This document shows, one piece after another, positions 1 through 7,160 of a stretch of 18,404 nt of DNA (position 1 is its first letter; every line of letters begins with the position of its first letter). Under the pieces are notes generated by a model. That model was not told where the DNA came from and did not search any database. It was given only the letters and a program-made list of their open reading frames with translations. A program made the position numbers and the translations under genes. Origin of the DNA: CAZVVG01 sp964630615 (GTDB taxonomy: Bacteria > Patescibacteriota > Minisyncoccia > Moranbacterales > UBA2206); the NCBI GenBank assembly GCA_964630615.1, contig CAZVVG010000012.1, positions 1 to 18,404 of the forward strand, in the 5' to 3' direction.

Positions 1-54
1 AAATGCGGTGAAGAAGAAATTTTTCCGGAGGTTCGAATCCTCCACCCTCCGCCA
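1..54 (+). tRNA. tRNA-Ser, 3' part (truncated by window edge)
   Basis: The T-stem GGAGG (27-31), T-loop TTCGAAT and CCTCC (39-43) are followed by a 7-nt acceptor strand ACCCTCC, discriminator G51 and an encoded CCA (52-54). The stretch before the T-arm is too long for a class I variable loop, so this is a class II tRNA. The G discriminator and general layout fit tRNA-Ser better than Leu (A73) or Tyr. The anticodon lies outside the window, so the isotype is inferred. Confidence 0.7.
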
Positions 55-99
55 AGAATTACATTTCGAAAAATCAAGAAACAAACAATAAATAAAATT

Positions 100-396
100 A
101 TGATAATTCATAAGATAAAACTAGCTGCGGTCCCGTTTGAAAAAATTGCTAGTGGCAACAAGATTATAGAATCAAGATTATGTGATGAAAAACGTAGGCA
201 AATTAATCTAGGGGACCAAATCGAATTTTCAAGCAATGATAATCTGGCTAGAAAAATAACAACCTCGATACGTTCTTTATGTCTGTGCCCAGATTTTGAG
301 AGTCTGTTTTCAGATTTTTCACTATCTCATTTTGGGGGAGATTTAAGAGAAGAACTTTTGGAAGAAATTGAAAATTTTTATTCAAAAGATAAATAA
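100..396 (+). CDS. ASCH-domain (PUA-like) protein, prematurely terminated
   Basis: The 98-residue product has the layout of small ASCH domains: a first strand KLAAVPFEKI, then SGNKIIESRLCDEKRRQI (about residues 18-35) and LGDQIEF. The family is a PUA-like RNA- or nucleotide-binding fold; some members are linked to tRNA or rRNA modification or to N4-acetylcytidine hydrolysis. I cannot assign this one a substrate. The protein stops at residue 98 just before the usual last strand (aromatic-GVVGIKI). That strand is present in the same frame directly after the TAA (397-441), so this is probably a full-length gene broken by one nonsense change. No clear Shine-Dalgarno sequence is visible. The gene lies downstream of tRNA-Ser and converges on the desulfoferrodoxin gene. 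Confidence 0.65.
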   Translation: MIIHKIKLAAVPFEKIASGNKIIESRLCDEKRRQINLGDQIEFSSNDNLARKITTSIRSLCLCPDFESLFSDFSLSHFGGDLREELLEEIENFYSKDK

Positions 397-441
397 ACTA
401 AATTCGGGATTATTGGAATTAAGATCGAACTAGTGAAATAA
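397..441 (+). pseudogene. In-frame remainder of the ASCH-domain gene after the premature stop
   Basis: Immediately after the TAA at 394-396 the same frame reads TKFGIIGIKIELVK and then TAA at 439-441. FGIIGIKI matches the closing strand expected of ASCH domains, so these 14 codons look like the displaced C-terminus. Changing TAA to CAA would restore one 113-residue reading frame. Other genes in the window end in TAA, so general recoding of TAA is excluded. Confidence 0.6.
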
Positions 442-510
442 GAAAAAGCCCAGCTAGCGTTAACGCCAACCGAGTCGTGGGAACTAAATTCTGAATGATC
501 AGACTCTCAA

Positions 511-546
511 AAAAAGTTGAGGCAAATTTTCCCCAACTTTCTTTTG
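511..546 (-). terminator. Intrinsic terminator of desulfoferrodoxin gene, possibly bidirectional
   Basis: AAAGTTG (513-519) pairs with CAACTTT (534-540), with extra G-C pairing inside the loop. Read on the minus strand, the stem is followed by a run of Ts, which suits the end of the desulfoferrodoxin transcript (stop at 618). On the plus strand a looser T-rich stretch follows, so it may also end the ASCH transcript. The region 442-510 has no gene; it contains a 10-bp palindrome GCGTTAACGC at 457-466 of unknown meaning. Confidence 0.6.
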
Positions 547-617
547 TTGTTTTTCTTGGCGATTGAATTTTAGAATTTCATTTTTGTTTTAAAACAATTC
601 CAGTTGAAAGAGGATTT

Positions 618-992
618 TTAGTTTTTCCATAAGCCGTGAACATTGCAGTAGGCCCGAACCTGGGACTTGTTCGGGATGTTTTTAAATTCAACCTCTGGCT
701 TTTCTCCGGGCTTGAGAAATTTTCTTAAACATAAATTTTCCGCTTCAACCTCTATCCATTCAATAAAATGCTTTTGTTCCATTGGATGAGGAACGGAGCC
801 AATTTTGACCTTGATGTCGCTTTCCATTTTTTCCACTTGGGGTAAGTGTTTTTCTTGTCCCTCGTCTTGATTTTTTTCGAGGAGCTTTTCCATAGGTTGG
901 CCGCAACAAACCAGCTGTCCGGCCCCCGACCCCACAATTTCCACCCGATTGCCACAGATCAAACAACTGTAAATTTCGCCTTGCTTTGTCAT
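618..992 (-). CDS. dfx: Desulfoferrodoxin (superoxide reductase, two-iron type)
   Basis: The enzyme reduces superoxide to hydrogen peroxide in the cytoplasm without making oxygen, a typical defence of anaerobes. The N-terminal desulforedoxin-like centre is C10-x2-C13 with C29-C30. The catalytic centre II ligands are all present: H49, H69, H75, C116 and H119, in the motifs SVPHPMEQKHFIEW and YCNVHGLW. E47-K48, which flank the active site in characterised members, are also kept. At 124 residues it is the normal length. It is a single-gene unit on the minus strand with an extended -10 promoter (1023-1031) and a terminator at 511-546. No Shine-Dalgarno sequence is visible before ATG. The nearby genes are not obviously related to oxidative stress. 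Confidence 0.95.
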   Translation of the reverse strand: MTKQGEIYSCLICGNRVEIVGSGAGQLVCCGQPMEKLLEKNQDEGQEKHLPQVEKMESDIKVKIGSVPHPMEQKHFIEWIEVEAENLCLRKFLKPGEKPEVEFKNIPNKSQVRAYCNVHGLWKN

Positions 993-1022
993 TTTTTTGA
1001 TTAGTTATATTTATTTATTTTA

Positions 1023-1031
1023 ATTATAGCA
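1023..1031 (-). promoter_or_regulatory. Extended -10 promoter of desulfoferrodoxin gene
   Basis: On the minus strand this reads TGCTATAAT, a consensus extended -10 (TGnTATAAT), about 30 nt before the ATG at 992. No good -35 hexamer stands at 17 nt, which is tolerated with an extended -10. Confidence 0.6.
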
Positions 1032-1069
1032 GATTTTTAGCTTTTTGCACTTTACATAAGAAGGGATAA

Positions 1070-1621
1070 ATGCTAGCTTTAAATAAGCATTATTGTCGAA
1101 AAATAACCAAATTCGTTATGGAAGCCGCGTTAAATTTTTTTCAAAATCATTTGACTCTGATTGTTTTCTCCCCCATTTTTCTTGTCCAATTCATCTGGCT
1201 TATTTGGCTTCAAAAAAATCTCTTAAAAATAAAAAAAAATCAAGCTTTGATTGGAGGCGGGAAGAAAAATTTAGAGGAAATAGTTGTTGAACAAGCCAAA
1301 AATCTTAAAGTTCTAGATAAAGATATTCACGAACTTTACAACATTTCCAATCAGGTCAATAATTTGGCCTTTCGGGGTTTGCATAAAGTTGGTATGATTA
1401 GATTCAATCCTTTTAAAGATTTGGGTGGGGACCAAAGTTTTGCCATTGCCTTTCTAAATGGAAAAAATAACGGACTAGTCTTTTCTTCACTTTATACTCG
1501 GGAAGGGACCCGAGTTTTCTCTAAATCCGTAAGAGGAGGGAAATCAGAAAAGCATCCTTTAACGGAGGAAGAGGAAGAAGCGCTCAAAATTGCGATGTCC
1601 AAAGAGGAGAAAAAAATTTAA
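1070..1621 (+). CDS. DUF4446 family membrane-anchored protein
   Basis: This is a 183-residue protein with one N-terminal membrane segment (about residues 27-48, LIVFSPIFLVQFIWLIWL), a charged helical linker, and a C-terminal domain with the family signature KVGMIRFNPFKDLGGDQSFAIAFL, followed by GLVFSSLYTREGTRVFSKSV and an acidic LTEEEEEAL tail. These features match DUF4446 proteins, whose biochemical role is unknown to me. The start at 1070 has a purine-rich AGAAGGG about 5 nt upstream, one of the few Shine-Dalgarno-like sequences here. An ATG at 1118 (residue 17) would give a shorter protein without that leader. The gene ends 21 nt before infB and is probably its operon partner. Confidence 0.85.
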   Translation: MLALNKHYCRKITKFVMEAALNFFQNHLTLIVFSPIFLVQFIWLIWLQKNLLKIKKNQALIGGGKKNLEEIVVEQAKNLKVLDKDIHELYNISNQVNNLAFRGLHKVGMIRFNPFKDLGGDQSFAIAFLNGKNNGLVFSSLYTREGTRVFSKSVRGGKSEKHPLTEEEEEALKIAMSKEEKKI

Positions 1622-1642
1622 ATTTAAATTTTCTTATTCCAT

Positions 1643-3430
1643 ATGGAAGCAATAGGGAAAAAAATAGTCAGAATTCCTTCTCGAGTCTCGGTTAAAAAAT
1701 TGAGTGAAATTTTAGGTTTGCCTGTGGGAATAATTATTGGCGAGCTGATGAAAAACGGAATTTTAGCCACTATTAATGAGCAGGTTGACTTTGAAACTGC
1801 ATCTATCGTCGCCCAATATCTCGGCTTTGAAGTGGAAGAAAAGGTTTCTTTAGAAGAAGGAATCATGACTTTGGAAAAATTGCTGGAGGCTTTAAAAAGG
1901 GAAAAAGAAGAAGGAGAAAACTTACGTTCCCGGCCTCCGGTGGTTACTATTTTAGGGCATGTTGATCACGGCAAAACAACGCTTTTGGACAAAATAAGAA
2001 AAACCAGCGTGGCAGCTAAAGAATCAGGAGGAATTACCCAACATATCAGTGCCTATCAGGTTAAAAAAAGAGGAAAACTAATAACTTTTGTGGATACTCC
2101 TGGTCATGAAGCTTTTAGCGCAATGCGGGAACGCGGAGTCAGTTTAGCGGATATTGCCATTCTAGTGGTAGCGGCAGACGATGGAGTTCGTCCTCAAACC
2201 AAGGAAGTGATCGAGTATCTTTTAGAAAAGAAAATTCCTACTATTGTGGCGATTAATAAAATTGACAAACCAGAGGCGAATATTTCCAGAGTTAAAGAAG
2301 AACTAGGAAAAAACGGAATTATGGTAGAAGAATGGGGCGGTCAAGTTTTATGTTCTGAAGTAAGCGCAAAAAACAATGTCGGAATAGACAAGCTTTTAGA
2401 AAATATCTTGCTCCTTACGGAAATAGAGGACTTTAAAGCAGATTACAAAAGAGAAGCGCTGGGAGTGGTTTTGGAATCTCACTTAGATCCGAAAAAGGGA
2501 GCCGTGGCAACCATTCTGATTAAAACCGGAACTTTAAAAGAGGGTCAGGATATAGTAGTGGGAAAAATCTTTGGTAGGGTGCGACGTCTAGAAGATTTTA
2601 GTGGAAAAAGGTTGTCCGAGGCGCTTCCTTCAATGCCTGTAAGCATTTTTGGATTGAGCGCGACTTGTCAAACCAATGATGTTTTACAGGCGGTTTCGAG
2701 TCGGGCGGCAGCTAAAATTAAGTCTCACCAAAGCCAAAATTTAGAAAATGGTCTTAAAAAAGATGAAACAATCTCAAATTTTCAAAAAATTCGTAAAAGA
2801 ATTAACGATGAAAAAATAAAGAAATTAAAAATAGTTCTTAAGGCAGACGTGCAAGGCTCAATTGAGGCGATAGAGCAAATTCTTTCTGAAATAAAATCAG
2901 AAGAAATTGGGATTGACTATATTTACCTAGGAGTGGGCAATATAACCGAATCCGACATCCGTCAAGCGAAAAATTCTCAGGCCACGCTTTTTGGCTTTAA
3001 CGTGGAAATTACTCCGGTGGCCAAGAGACTAGCGGAAGCGGGAGAAGTGGAAATCAAAAGCTACAAAGTTATCTATGAATTAGTTGAGGAAATAAAGGTT
3101 CGGCTTTCAGCGCTTCTTCCCCCTCTTGTGGAGAGGCTAGATTTTGGAAAACTTAAGGTTCTGGCTATTTTTAAAAACGGAAAAAGAGATATGATTGTGG
3201 GGGGGAAGGTAGTTTCAGGGAAAATCGTAAACCACTCTTTGATAGAGGTGATGCGAAATGAAAATGTTATTGGGAAAGGAAAGCTAGTTAATCTACAGCA
3301 AAATAAAATAGATATCGACGAGGTGATAGAAAACAAGGAATGCGGTATTACCTTTGAGGGTGAAACAAAAATTAAAGAAGGCGATCTATTGATTTCTTAC
3401 AAAGAAGAAATAAAAACCAGGACCTTGTAA
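1643..3430 (+). CDS. infB: Translation initiation factor IF-2
   Basis: IF-2 is the GTPase that brings fMet-tRNA to the 30S subunit and promotes 50S joining. Visible parts: an IF2-N helical domain (about residues 8-65), then the G domain with G1 GHVDHGKT (105-112), G2 around T132, G3 DTPGHE (151-156), G4 NKID (205-208) and G5 SAK (241-243), followed by domains II, III and the C-terminal tRNA-binding domain. At 595 residues it is far shorter than typical IF-2 (roughly 700-950) because the long variable N-terminal region is missing, as is common in reduced genomes. No Shine-Dalgarno sequence precedes ATG 1643. It lies upstream of rbfA, the classical infB-rbfA order. Confidence 0.98.
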   Translation: MEAIGKKIVRIPSRVSVKKLSEILGLPVGIIIGELMKNGILATINEQVDFETASIVAQYLGFEVEEKVSLEEGIMTLEKLLEALKREKEEGENLRSRPPVVTILGHVDHGKTTLLDKIRKTSVAAKESGGITQHISAYQVKKRGKLITFVDTPGHEAFSAMRERGVSLADIAILVVAADDGVRPQTKEVIEYLLEKKIPTIVAINKIDKPEANISRVKEELGKNGIMVEEWGGQVLCSEVSAKNNVGIDKLLENILLLTEIEDFKADYKREALGVVLESHLDPKKGAVATILIKTGTLKEGQDIVVGKIFGRVRRLEDFSGKRLSEALPSMPVSIFGLSATCQTNDVLQAVSSRAAAKIKSHQSQNLENGLKKDETISNFQKIRKRINDEKIKKLKIVLKADVQGSIEAIEQILSEIKSEEIGIDYIYLGVGNITESDIRQAKNSQATLFGFNVEITPVAKRLAEAGEVEIKSYKVIYELVEEIKVRLSALLPPLVERLDFGKLKVLAIFKNGKRDMIVGGKVVSGKIVNHSLIEVMRNENVIGKGKLVNLQQNKIDIDEVIENKECGITFEGETKIKEGDLLISYKEEIKTRTL

Positions 3431-3447
3431 TTTTTTAATTTTTTCAA

Positions 3448-3780
3448 GTGTCCCAAAGAAGAACGGAAAAAATAAATGAAGCCATAAAAAGGAATGTTAG
3501 TGAAATTATCCTTCGGGAAATAACCTTGAAACCGGGAATTTTTATTACAATTTCCCGAGTTGACACTAGTTCTGATTTTCGGTATACTCGCTTATTCTTG
3601 AGTATTTTTCCAGAAAAAGAAACTGATTATGTACTTAAAAGTCTCAAGAAAGAGATTTATAAAATTCAGGGTCTTTTGAATAATAAACTCAAGACTCGAC
3701 CGCTGCCCAAAATAACCTTCAAGTTAGACACGTCAGAATTAGAAGCGGAAAAAATAGAGCGACTCTTGAAAAATAGTTAG
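3448..3780 (+). CDS. rbfA: 30S ribosome-binding factor A
   Basis: RbfA is a KH-fold assembly factor that helps 16S rRNA 5'-end maturation in the 30S subunit. The start SQRRTEKINEAIKRNVSEII and the later VDTSSDFRYTRLFLSIFPE and LPKITFKLDTS segments follow the family pattern, and 110 residues is the usual length. The start is GTG at 3448, 17 nt after the infB stop; no in-frame ATG exists nearby and the family alignment begins at this codon. No Shine-Dalgarno sequence is visible. It directly follows infB, as in many bacteria, and is followed by an intrinsic terminator. Confidence 0.93.
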   Translation: MSQRRTEKINEAIKRNVSEIILREITLKPGIFITISRVDTSSDFRYTRLFLSIFPEKETDYVLKSLKKEIYKIQGLLNNKLKTRPLPKITFKLDTSELEAEKIERLLKNS

Positions 3781-3811
3781 AAAGTGCGACTTAAGGAAGG
3801 GTCGCTTTTTT
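3781..3811 (+). terminator. Intrinsic terminator after rbfA
   Basis: GCGAC (3786-3790) pairs with GTCGC (3801-3805), extended by flanking A-T pairs, and runs straight into a T-tract (3806-3811). It begins right after the rbfA stop and ends 9 nt before the next ATG, so the downstream gene is expressed either by read-through or from a promoter inside rbfA. Confidence 0.7.
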
Positions 3812-3820
3812 AGAAAGCTT

Positions 3821-4783
3821 ATGAGAAATTTTTCTAAAGAATTTCATACTCTGGATTATGTCCTAAGAGAATCGGAGAGAATTCTGCTCTTTGCCCATTC
3901 CCGTCCTGATGGGGACACGGTGGGTTCGGTATTGGCCCTGAAAGAATACATTCAGTTTTTGGGGAAAAAAGCCGAGGTTGCTTGCTTTGATCCCCTGCCA
4001 GAATATTTGGAAATTTTAACTTCGGGAGAAATTTTTAATTTTCCTGATAAATTAAAGCTAGATGATTATAAGCTTTTTATTGCTTGCGATAGCGTGGAGA
4101 GAGGCTTTCAGGAGGTCAAGAAAAAATTAAGAGAAAACCAAATAGTAGTTCTTCTGGATCATCACCCAGACATTACCCTCAAGGGAGATATTAATATCAT
4201 AGATTCAGAATATTCTTCGGTTTGTGAAATTGTGTTTGATTTTTTTTCTTATAATCGGATAGAGATTAGCAAAAAAATTGCCAACCATCTCCTTTTGGGA
4301 ATTTTAGGGGATACAGGGATTTTTCAACACTCCAATACAACACCCAAAATAATGCAAATTGCCTCCTTACTTATGAAGAAAGGCGCTTCCCTTTCTAAAT
4401 TGGTCGAGGCGGTTTTTATTAATAAAAAAATATCCACCTTGAAACTTTGGGGACGGGCTTTTGAAAAAGCGAAAATTAATCCAAAAAACGGAATGATTGC
4501 TTCCCTGCTTACCCTTGGGGATCTCAAGGACTGCGAAGCCTCTTCCGAAGATATCAATCAAATTGCTGGAATTTTAAACACGGTACCTGGGGTAAAATTT
4601 TCTTTAGTGCTTTCTGAAAGAGAAGGTGGAATAATCAAAGGCAGTCTGAGAAGTGAGGAATACAAGGGGGTTGATGTTTCTAAAATTGCTGCTCAATTTG
4701 GAGGGGGCGGGCACAGACTGGCCAGTGGCTTTGAATTAAAAGGGAGAATTTTAGAACTAGAAGATGGATGGAAGGTCGCCTAG
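3821..4783 (+). CDS. nrnA: DHH-family phosphoesterase, NrnA-like oligoribonuclease / pAp phosphatase
   Basis: This family degrades short RNA oligonucleotides (nanoRNA) and in many members dephosphorylates 3'-phosphoadenosine 5'-phosphate. Visible motifs: HSRPDGDTVGS (about 26-36), a metal-binding D at ACDS (90), the eponymous DHH at LLDHHPD (113-115), GDTGIFQHSNT (about 163-173), and the DHHA1 substrate-binding signature GGGGH (294-298) near the C-terminus. At 320 residues it is the normal length. The start at 3821 gives the expected N-terminus. It sits just after the rbfA terminator; linkage of this family to rbfA is common. The exact substrate (nanoRNA, pAp or a cyclic dinucleotide product) is inferred from family only. 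Confidence 0.9.
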   Translation: MRNFSKEFHTLDYVLRESERILLFAHSRPDGDTVGSVLALKEYIQFLGKKAEVACFDPLPEYLEILTSGEIFNFPDKLKLDDYKLFIACDSVERGFQEVKKKLRENQIVVLLDHHPDITLKGDINIIDSEYSSVCEIVFDFFSYNRIEISKKIANHLLLGILGDTGIFQHSNTTPKIMQIASLLMKKGASLSKLVEAVFINKKISTLKLWGRAFEKAKINPKNGMIASLLTLGDLKDCEASSEDINQIAGILNTVPGVKFSLVLSEREGGIIKGSLRSEEYKGVDVSKIAAQFGGGGHRLASGFELKGRILELEDGWKVA

Positions 4784-4865
4784 ACAAAATAAAAAATCCA
4801 ACCTTTTCAGGCTTGAAACCTAGCTCTTTATGATAAAATAAAAAAGAGCCATCTAAGTTAAAAAT

Positions 4866-5699
4866 ATGTATATCGGTTGTCACGTTTCTATCGCGAACGG
4901 GATTCAAAGCGCTCCTCAAAGAGCCTTTGATTTAGGCTGTGAAGTCATGCAGATTTTTACGCGCTCGCCTCAGGGTGGACCAGCCTCCACGCTGACAAAA
5001 AATATTTCCACTGAATTTCAGTTGCAGAGAAGAAAATATAAACTTAAGGAAGTTTATCTTCATGCTCCTTACTACATAAATTTAGCTTCAGGAAACAACC
5101 GCATTCGCTATGGATCAATTAAGGTTATTCGGGAAGAATTGGAAAGAGGTTGTTTGCTTAAAGCCAAGTATGTTATGACTCACCTGGGTACCGCTAAGGA
5201 TTTGGGAAAAAAAGAATCTCTAAAGAAAGTTGCAAAGATGCTAAAAAAATCTTTAACTGGCTACAAAGGGAAAACTAAGCTTCTTTTGGAAAACAGTGCG
5301 GGTGCGGGCGCTATTATTGGCGATTCCTTGAGGGAGCTTGGGGAAATAATCCAGGAAGTAAAAAGCTTCTCGCTAGCAGGAATTTGCTTAGACACTCAGC
5401 ACAGTTTCGCTTCGGGTTATAATTGGAACGATTTTTCCGAAGCCCTGAAAAAAATTTCCCAAGAAATAGATCTTTCTCTCATTAAATTACTGCATGTCAA
5501 TGACAGTCAGAGCGAGTGGGGTTCCCGGAAAGACCGGCACGAACATATTGGTCAGGGAAAAATCAGCTTAGAGTCTTTTGAAAAAATAGTGGCCTGGGCT
5601 GAGAAAAATAAAATTGATCTTCTTTTGGAAACTCAGTGGCCGGAAGTTCGGGAAGACATCCGGTTGCTGAAAGAGCTAAGAGCCAAAAAACCTGAATAA
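4866..5699 (+). CDS. nfo: Endonuclease IV (AP endonuclease)
   Basis: This TIM-barrel enzyme cuts DNA 5' of abasic sites in base-excision repair and uses three zinc ions. All nine expected metal ligands can be placed: H66, H106, E142, D176, H179, H210, D223, H225 and E255, in the motifs YLHAPYYINLAS, THLG, LLENSAG, CLDTQHSFASGYN, LHVNDS, GSRKDRHEHIGQG and LLLETQW. The length of 277 residues is normal. It precedes a phosphoesterase and a uracil-DNA glycosylase, which would act just before it in uracil repair, so the three genes form a plausible repair group. Confidence 0.96.
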   Translation: MYIGCHVSIANGIQSAPQRAFDLGCEVMQIFTRSPQGGPASTLTKNISTEFQLQRRKYKLKEVYLHAPYYINLASGNNRIRYGSIKVIREELERGCLLKAKYVMTHLGTAKDLGKKESLKKVAKMLKKSLTGYKGKTKLLLENSAGAGAIIGDSLRELGEIIQEVKSFSLAGICLDTQHSFASGYNWNDFSEALKKISQEIDLSLIKLLHVNDSQSEWGSRKDRHEHIGQGKISLESFEKIVAWAEKNKIDLLLETQWPEVREDIRLLKELRAKKPE

Positions 5700-5704
5700 A
5701 AAAG

Positions 5705-6217
5705 ATGTATGTAGCCATTATCTCTGATATCCACAACAACGAAACCAATCTTAAAAAAGTTTTGGAATATTGTCGAATTAATCAGATAGAAAAGATTATT
5801 TGTTGTGGGGATTTGGCCTCCTTAGAAACATTGGACTTTCTCGATAAAAATTTTTCTGGGGAAATATTTTATACTTTTGGCAATATGGACGATGATTTTT
5901 TCAAGCATTATTCTTTTGACAAAGATTCTTACGGTAAAATAAAAATATTCAGGAACTTCGGAGAGATGGAAATAGATGGACAGAAAATCGCTTTTGTGCA
6001 CTTTCCACGCAAAGCCAGGGAACTTTGCGCGAGTGGAAAATATCAATTTGTTTTTTATGGACACACTCATGATCCCTGGGAAGAAAAAATAAACGAGTGT
6101 CTTATGCTTAATCCAGGTAATGTGACCGGAACCCGATCCTGGCCGACTTTTGCCGTTTGGGATACTAAAAAAAGTAAATTTAAGCTTGTTCGAATAAACG
6201 AACTTAAGTTTTTTTAG
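5705..6217 (+). CDS. Metallophosphoesterase, YfcE/MJ0936 type
   Basis: This is a calcineurin-like phosphodiesterase with two bound metals. Ligand motifs: DIH (D8, H10), GD (D36), GN (N60, here GNMD where GNCD is common), H99 and GHTH (119-122, with H120 and H122), then LNPGNVTGTR, typical of the YfcE/MJ0936 group. At 170 residues it is the usual length for these minimal enzymes. The natural substrate of the group is not settled; activity on phosphodiesters such as bis-pNPP is known for homologues. It starts 5 nt after the nfo stop, so the two are very likely co-transcribed and translationally linked. Confidence 0.88.
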   Translation: MYVAIISDIHNNETNLKKVLEYCRINQIEKIICCGDLASLETLDFLDKNFSGEIFYTFGNMDDDFFKHYSFDKDSYGKIKIFRNFGEMEIDGQKIAFVHFPRKARELCASGKYQFVFYGHTHDPWEEKINECLMLNPGNVTGTRSWPTFAVWDTKKSKFKLVRINELKFF

Positions 6218-6237
6218 CCTAATTTAAAAATTTTTCT

Positions 6238-6882
6238 ATGTCTGCCCAGAATCAACTGGAAGAACTGAATAAAAAAATCAAGGACTGTCACCGATGCTCC
6301 TTGCGTGCTGGTTGTCGCCAGGTGGTTCCCGGAGAAGGTTCAGTGCAAGCGGAAATTATGTTTATCGGTGAGGGACCAGGGCAAAAAGAAGACGAATTAG
6401 GTCGTCCGTTTGTCGGGGCGGCTGGTAAGTTTCTTGAGGAAATGCTAGGAAGCCTCAATCTTAGACGAGAAGATGTTTTTATTGCAAATGTGGTAAAATG
6501 TCGCCCGCCGCAGAATCGGGATCCCTTGCCGGAAGAAAAAGAAACTTGTTGGCCCTGGCTTTTGGCTCAGATAAAATTGATCTGTCCCAAACTGATTGTG
6601 ACTCTGGGTCGTCATAGCCTGGAAGCATTTTTGCCTAATTTTAAAATATCTAAAATCCACGGTCAGGCACTTCGGAAGGAAATCCCAGAAGTTGGAAAAC
6701 AGGTTTTTTTTGCGCTTTATCATCCTGCCGCGGCTCTTTATAACGGTAGTATGCGAGCTGTTTTACTTAAGGATTTTAAAAAAATTCCGAAAGTTTTAAG
6801 TGCGGCTGATAAAAAAGAAACCGAAGGGGAAAATAAAATTCAGGAGATTGAAAAGAAAAAAGAACAAGAAAGCTTGTTCTAA
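6238..6882 (+). CDS. Uracil-DNA glycosylase, family 4 (4Fe-4S)
   Basis: The enzyme removes uracil from DNA after cytosine deamination. Iron-sulfur ligands are C17, C20 (CHRC), C88 (KCRPP) and C104. The family motif 1 is GEGPGQKED (44-52) with RPFVGAAGKFL, and motif 3 is YHPAAAL (161-167). The core ends near residue 190; a Lys/Glu-rich tail (about 188-214) follows and appears dispensable. The last codons also encode an intrinsic terminator hairpin (6861-6888), which may explain part of the tail sequence. It is the last gene of the plus-strand block and functionally matches endonuclease IV upstream. Confidence 0.95.
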   Translation: MSAQNQLEELNKKIKDCHRCSLRAGCRQVVPGEGSVQAEIMFIGEGPGQKEDELGRPFVGAAGKFLEEMLGSLNLRREDVFIANVVKCRPPQNRDPLPEEKETCWPWLLAQIKLICPKLIVTLGRHSLEAFLPNFKISKIHGQALRKEIPEVGKQVFFALYHPAAALYNGSMRAVLLKDFKKIPKVLSAADKKETEGENKIQEIEKKKEQESLF

Positions 6883-6888
6883 TTTTTT
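6861..6888 (+). terminator. Intrinsic terminator overlapping the 3' end of the uracil-DNA glycosylase gene
   Basis: AGAACAAG (6861-6868), loop AAAG, CTTGTTCT (6873-6880), then AATTTTTT (6881-6888). The stem lies inside the last codons, with the TAA stop in the start of the T-tract. Confidence 0.85.
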
Positions 6889-6930
6889 AACAAAGCCACT
6901 AGAAGTTAAAAACCTTCCTCAAAGTCTTTG

Positions 6931-6947
6931 GGTGCCCGGAGCGAGAC
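6931..6947. repeat. Direct repeat copy 1: duplicate of the tRNA-Leu(TAA) 3' end
   Basis: GGTGCCCGGAGCGAGAC here is identical to 7066-7082, which forms the acceptor and T-stem 3' strand of tRNA-Leu(TAA) plus part of CCA. The copy lacks the rest of a tRNA, so it is a remnant or an attachment-site-like target duplication. Confidence 0.8.
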
Positions 6948-7020
6948 AATCTCACGTCGCTTCGCTCCTTGAAAACCCACGGTTTTCAATTCTTTCCTTC
7001 ATCTGGAAACTACCGTTTCC
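6938..7020. repeat. Three consecutive perfect inverted repeats between the tRNA-Leu direct repeats
   Basis: Stem 1: GGAGCGA (6938-6944) with TCGCTCC (6962-6968). Stem 2 directly follows: TTGAAAACC (6969-6977) with GGTTTTCAA (6981-6989), 3-nt loop. Stem 3: GGAAAC (7005-7010) with GTTTCC (7015-7020), 4-nt loop. No coding potential is convincing in 6890-7064. The array lies immediately downstream of the tRNA-Leu 3' end. Confidence 0.7.
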
Positions 7021-7064
7021 CGACCCTTTCCCGTTCTCGTCTCGCAAAATTAAAAATTTAATTC

Positions 7065-7151
7065 TGGTGCCCGGAGCGAGACTCGAACTCGCACAGTATT
7101 GCTACCGAGGGATTTTAAGTCCCTTGTGTCTACCAATTCCACCATCCGGGC
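7065..7151 (-). tRNA. tRNA-Leu(TAA)
   Basis: Minus strand: acceptor GCCCGGA / TCCGGGC, D-arm TGGTGGAATTGGTAGACA typical of tRNA-Leu, anticodon stem GGGAC/ATCCC region with loop CTTAAAA giving anticodon TAA, a class II variable arm, T-arm GCGAG TTCGAGT CTCGC, discriminator A and encoded CCA (7065-7067). Confidence 0.95.
7066..7082. repeat. Direct repeat copy 2: inside the tRNA-Leu(TAA) 3' end
   Basis: Identical 17 bp to 6931-6947, offset by 135 bp. It is the functional copy within the intact tRNA. Confidence 0.8.
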
Positions 7152-7160
7152 GGATTTAAG

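Noticed and set aside
394..396. Genetic code change (TAA or UGA read as an amino acid) to explain the broken ASCH gene
   Set aside because: TAA ends most genes in the window, and full-length genes contain no in-frame TGA, so neither a TAA recoding nor the UGA-glycine code of some related lineages applies.
4813..4849. Inverted repeat GCTCTTT/AAAGAGC and TTGAAA with TATGAT between nrnA and nfo as terminator or promoter
   Set aside because: No T-tract follows the stem on either strand, and the hexamers are only 10 nt apart. There is not enough support for either call.
6800..7159. Open reading frame of 119 codons on the plus strand downstream of the glycosylase
   Set aside because: It overlaps the end of the glycosylase gene in another frame, runs through the hairpin element and ends inside the antisense of tRNA-Leu. 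The protein has no family features.
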